A DNA stretch of 64,000 bases from RUG11462 sp045539315 (GTDB lineage: Bacteria; Bacillota; Clostridia; Oscillospirales; Acutalibacteraceae): NCBI GenBank assembly GCA_045539315.1, contig JAZQFC010000010.1:62001-126000 (forward strand), given 5' to 3'. The notes under the pieces are model-generated. The model was not told where the DNA came from. It searched no databases and saw only the letters and a list, made by a program, of their open reading frames with translations. This document shows positions 61,379 through 64,000 of this stretch, piece by piece. The position numbers were made by a program, and so were the translations under genes. Every line of letters begins with the position of its first letter. Position 1 is the first letter of the stretch.

Positions 61379-61407
61379 TTGAATTAAAAAATAAAATGTG
61401 TTATAAT
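61379..61407 (+). promoter_or_regulatory. Promoter of the HAD-62098 gene pair
   Basis: TTGAAT (61379-61384), 17 bases, TATAAT (61402-61407), then AAAAGGTGGTGG before ATG 61439. Confidence 0.75.
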
Positions 61408-61438
61408 CATAAAAAAGCATTTAAAAGGTGGTGGCGAA

Positions 61439-62086
61439 ATGCAAAAACAGTATATCTTTTTTGATTTTGATGGTACGCTCGTTGATACAAGCGAGGGTAT
61501 ATTTTACGCATTAGCCTATGCCTTTGAATGTATGGGAGAGCCAAAAATGAGCGTTAAAGATATGCGCAGATTTATCGGCCCACCGCTTGAGCAGTCTTTT
61601 GTTACATATAATAATATGACTGAAGAAGAGTCTATACAAGCCACCGAGCATTTTAGAAAAGTTTATAAAACCGATGGCGTTTATATGCATAAAGTTTATG
61701 ATGGTGTAATAGAAACTTTAAAGGCTTTGAAATCTCGTGGCAAAACTCTTGTTATTGCAACATCAAAACCGGAGCCACTTGCCGTGCAAATTATGAAAGA
61801 AAATGGTTTTTATGATTATTTTGATGTAATTTCAGGCGCAACTCTTGATGGAGTGAGAAGCACGAAACAGCAGGTTTTAAATTATGCAATAAATCTTGCA
61901 AAACCAGATTCGCTTGATAATTGTGTGCTTGTTGGCGATTCAAAAAGTGACGCAGTTGGCGCAAATCAGGTTGGAATGGACTTTGTAGGTGTTTTATATG
62001 GTTTTGGCACAGAAAAAGAGTTGCAAATAGAAAATACAAAAGCATTGATAGAAAAATTAACAGATTTATTAAAAATAATTGATTAG
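61439..62086 (+). CDS. HAD hydrolase, phosphoglycolate-phosphatase-like
   Basis: 215 residues. FFDFDGTLVDTSEG (nucleophile), cap with RRFIGPPLEQSF, IATSKPEP, then VLVGDSKSDAVGA. Same family as the HAD at 57158 but not a recent copy; the IGPPLEQSF cap motif is shared by PGMB/Gph types. Substrate unassigned. Confidence 0.85.
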   Translation: MQKQYIFFDFDGTLVDTSEGIFYALAYAFECMGEPKMSVKDMRRFIGPPLEQSFVTYNNMTEEESIQATEHFRKVYKTDGVYMHKVYDGVIETLKALKSRGKTLVIATSKPEPLAVQIMKENGFYDYFDVISGATLDGVRSTKQQVLNYAINLAKPDSLDNCVLVGDSKSDAVGANQVGMDFVGVLYGFGTEKELQIENTKALIEKLTDLLKIID

Positions 62087-62097
62087 GGGTAAAATAA

Positions 62098-62778
62098 GTG
62101 AAACAGATTTTTGGCGCAGGAGCGCTTACCTTAACACCTTGTAATAGGGGATTCGTTTTTGCAGAGGCGCACAAAAACTTGCAAAATGGCGAAGTTAAAA
62201 ATATAATAACATTTAATCAGCATAGTTTTGATACAGGCGTTACAAATGCCATCACAAAAACTGCGTATTTGAATAGTATATTTTTAAATCATAGCGACTT
62301 TTTAAAGGAAGAAATTGATGATTATATTAATATAATCGCAGTTTTCACTCCAAGTTTTGGCACTATTATTGTAAAGCCAAACGGAATGGCAATTGCATAT
62401 GATTACAACTGCAATTTTAAATGGAGAGGTAGTTTGAAATATAAAGGCTATGCGCCAACAGACGCAGTGATTTATGGCGATTCTTTGTGGTGCGCTTATC
62501 CTGATTCAAATACCATTATTAGATATAATGCATATTCAATGCGCCAGGAATTTAAAATTGGTAGTGGTGTTGGCGAAGAATTGAACGAGCCTTATGCACT
62601 ATTTCCGCTTGAAGATGGCATTGTAATATCATCGCAAAACAAAGGGCTTATTCAAAAGTTTATGTATGATGATTATAAATTAGAAACATTGTATGAACTT
62701 GATGAACCTGCGCAAAAATATATAAAAGTAGATTCAAACGAAGTAATTCTCACAAAATCAGGAATTTATAGATTATAA
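62098..62778 (+). CDS. Conserved hypothetical, possible beta-propeller fragment
   Basis: 226 residues from GTG 62098, preceded by AGGGG; 11 bases after the HAD gene. No signal peptide or membrane segment. Repeating beta-strand-rich units ending in WRGSLKYKGYAPTDA, GDSLWCAYPDSNTIIRYNA and EPYALFPLEDGIVISSQNKG resemble NHL/beta-propeller blades, about four or five of them. I do not recognise the family. Confidence 0.6.
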   Translation: MKQIFGAGALTLTPCNRGFVFAEAHKNLQNGEVKNIITFNQHSFDTGVTNAITKTAYLNSIFLNHSDFLKEEIDDYINIIAVFTPSFGTIIVKPNGMAIAYDYNCNFKWRGSLKYKGYAPTDAVIYGDSLWCAYPDSNTIIRYNAYSMRQEFKIGSGVGEELNEPYALFPLEDGIVISSQNKGLIQKFMYDDYKLETLYELDEPAQKYIKVDSNEVILTKSGIYRL

Positions 62779-62783
62779 TAAAG

Positions 62784-62814
62784 AACTGGATTGCTTTTGC
62801 AATCGAGTTTTTGC
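62784..62814 (+). terminator. Probable terminator
   Basis: AACT-G-GATTGC / GCAATC-G-AGTT with loop TTTT, followed by a T-run; the stem has one mismatch. Confidence 0.55.
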
Positions 62815-62882
62815 TTTGGTTGTGCAGTTTTGAAAAAGCAGAATAAAGTTTATTACACGAAGCATTTTAAAATTAAATCTAC

Positions 62883-62911
62883 TTGAAAAATAAGTAATAA
62901 TATGGTAAAAT
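62883..62911 (+). promoter_or_regulatory. Promoter of the truncated BspA gene
   Basis: TTGAAA (62883-62888), 17 bases, TAAAAT (62906-62911), about 30 bases before ATG 62941. Confidence 0.7.
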
Positions 62912-62940
62912 ATAAATATAAAAATATGGAGGAATATGTT

Positions 62941-64000
62941 ATGAAAAGATTAATTTCGGTTTTAATGAGTTTATGTTTAATTTTATCAACATTTACTTTT
63001 TTAGGTATTACTGCAAGTGCTAAAAAGAGCGGTAATTATACTTACAAAGTTAAAAACGGCGAAGTAACAATTACTGACTGTAAAGAATCTATTAAAGGTG
63101 ATATTAAAATTCCATCAAAACTTGGTGGTTATCCTGTAACTAAAATTGGCATTTATGCTTTTGATGATTGTGACAAAATAACAAGTGTAACAATACCAAA
63201 AAACGTGAAAATAATTGGCATTGAAGCCTTTTATGGTTGCAATAGGCTTAAAACTGTAACAATCGGCAACGGGGTAACAAAAATAAATAGATATGCATTT
63301 TCTGCTTGTCAAAAATTGCGAAAAGTAATAATTGGTAAAAATGTATCAAAAATTGATTCTTTAGCATTTGACGGTTCAAATTCGTTAAAATATATTGAAG
63401 TTAGTGCTAAAAACAAAACCTTTTCTGATGTAAAAGGTGTTTTGTTTAATAAAAATAAAACTTCGCTTTTGATATATCCGAAGGGCAAAAAATTAACTGA
63501 ATACAAGTTGCCAGATGGCACAATAAGTATTGGTAAATATGCGTTTCGTAATTGTGACAAAATAACAAGTGTGACAATACCTGAAAGTGTAACAAAAATT
63601 GGCGATGGTGCTTTTTCATGTTGTCATAATTTAAGAAATATAACTATACCAAGTGGTGTAACAAGAATTGGACGAGATACATTTAATACTTGTATAAAAT
63701 TAACAAGCATAATTATTCCTGATAGTGTTAAAAGTATCGGAATAAGTGCTTTTGAGTATTGTGCTAGATTAAAAAATGTAACGATAGGTAGTGGAGTAAC
63801 AAGTATTGAAGAAAATGCGTTTAATTATTGTGGCAGCTTAATAGAAATAACTATACCTGACAATGTAACAAGTATAGGACTAGGCGCTTTTTCATATTGT
63901 ATGAATTTAAAAGATGTAACTTTATCTAAAAACATTACTGAAATTAGCAATGAAATGTTTTATCTTTGTAAAAGGTTAGAAAACATAACAATTCCAAATG
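62941..64000 (+). CDS. Secreted BspA-type leucine-rich-repeat protein, 3' end outside window
   Basis: 353 residues visible. Signal peptide (1-27, ending ITASA) and a start module (YTYKVKNGEVTITDCKESIK, KIPSKLGGYPVTKIG) typical of such proteins, followed by about eleven 22-24-residue LRR_5 repeats (such as VTIPESVTKIGDGAFSCC). A spacer at about residues 150-190 (FSDVKGVLFNKNKTSLLIYP) is also found in the protein at 34893. Repeats are more diverged than those of that protein. SD GGAGG. Likely a surface adhesin; no further function assigned. Confidence 0.9.
   Translation, partial: MKRLISVLMSLCLILSTFTFLGITASAKKSGNYTYKVKNGEVTITDCKESIKGDIKIPSKLGGYPVTKIGIYAFDDCDKITSVTIPKNVKIIGIEAFYGCNRLKTVTIGNGVTKINRYAFSACQKLRKVIIGKNVSKIDSLAFDGSNSLKYIEVSAKNKTFSDVKGVLFNKNKTSLLIYPKGKKLTEYKLPDGTISIGKYAFRNCDKITSVTIPESVTKIGDGAFSCCHNLRNITIPSGVTRIGRDTFNTCIKLTSIIIPDSVKSIGISAFEYCARLKNVTIGSGVTSIEENAFNYCGSLIEITIPDNVTSIGLGAFSYCMNLKDVTLSKNITEISNEMFYLCKRLENITIPN

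Overview
The window is AT-rich, has short intergenic gaps, Shine-Dalgarno sites before nearly every gene and several TTG starts. Its genes include an endospore programme (spoIIGA-sigE, yqfC-yqfD, ylbJ), a type III glutamine synthetase, a dockerin domain, BspA-type leucine-rich-repeat surface proteins and beta-glucan/cello-oligosaccharide enzymes. This points to a spore-forming, fibre-degrading Clostridia member, most likely Ruminococcaceae/Oscillospiraceae from a gut or rumen. The species cannot be fixed from the sequence alone.

Bases 1-11,600 are an accessory secretome block: a truncated Ig/Fn3-type surface protein, a membrane-anchored CotH-like protein, a 47-residue peptide, a large secreted M14 carboxypeptidase with poly-Thr linkers, an AraC regulator and a 1,280-residue GH16 beta-glucanase. 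The two enzyme genes flanking the AraC gene share an almost identical roughly 33-bp element over their -35 boxes, which looks like the operator of that regulator. A cluster of interspersed palindromic repeats lies in the 6.4-6.7 kb gap.

Bases 11,700-31,800 are mostly core genes. They are spoIIGA-sigE, a membrane pyrophosphatase, sporulation genes, and a ten-gene minus-strand housekeeping run (phoH-ybeY-era-yqzL-recO-mutS2-rodA-tsaE-tsaB-rpiB). An S1-domain gene and a plus-strand cell-wall operon follow, the latter starting with an FHA-SEDS fusion plus a penicillin-binding protein.

Bases 31,800-52,900 mix metabolism and surface genes: a GH94 phosphorylase, an RluA-type pseudouridine synthase, a DUF2971-BspA pair, an LMW phosphatase, tRNA-Leu(UAA), lysS-greA, a dockerin beta-helix protein, glnN, a CNNM/CorC-type protein, nrdR, a polysaccharide deacetylase, rlmH, a WalJ-type hydrolase and an FkbM methyltransferase.

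Bases 52,900-64,000 hold a polyamine ABC transporter operon (potA, potB and a potC-potD fusion, followed by a HAD phosphatase and an FAD oxidoreductase), then an HtrA protease, another HAD phosphatase, an unknown protein and a truncated BspA protein. The pot operon is preceded by a roughly 300-nt leader in which I can draw at least six nested helices, two possible pseudoknots and a 9-bp helix ending exactly at the potA start codon. I did not recognise its RNA class. It is the best candidate here for an undescribed regulatory system.
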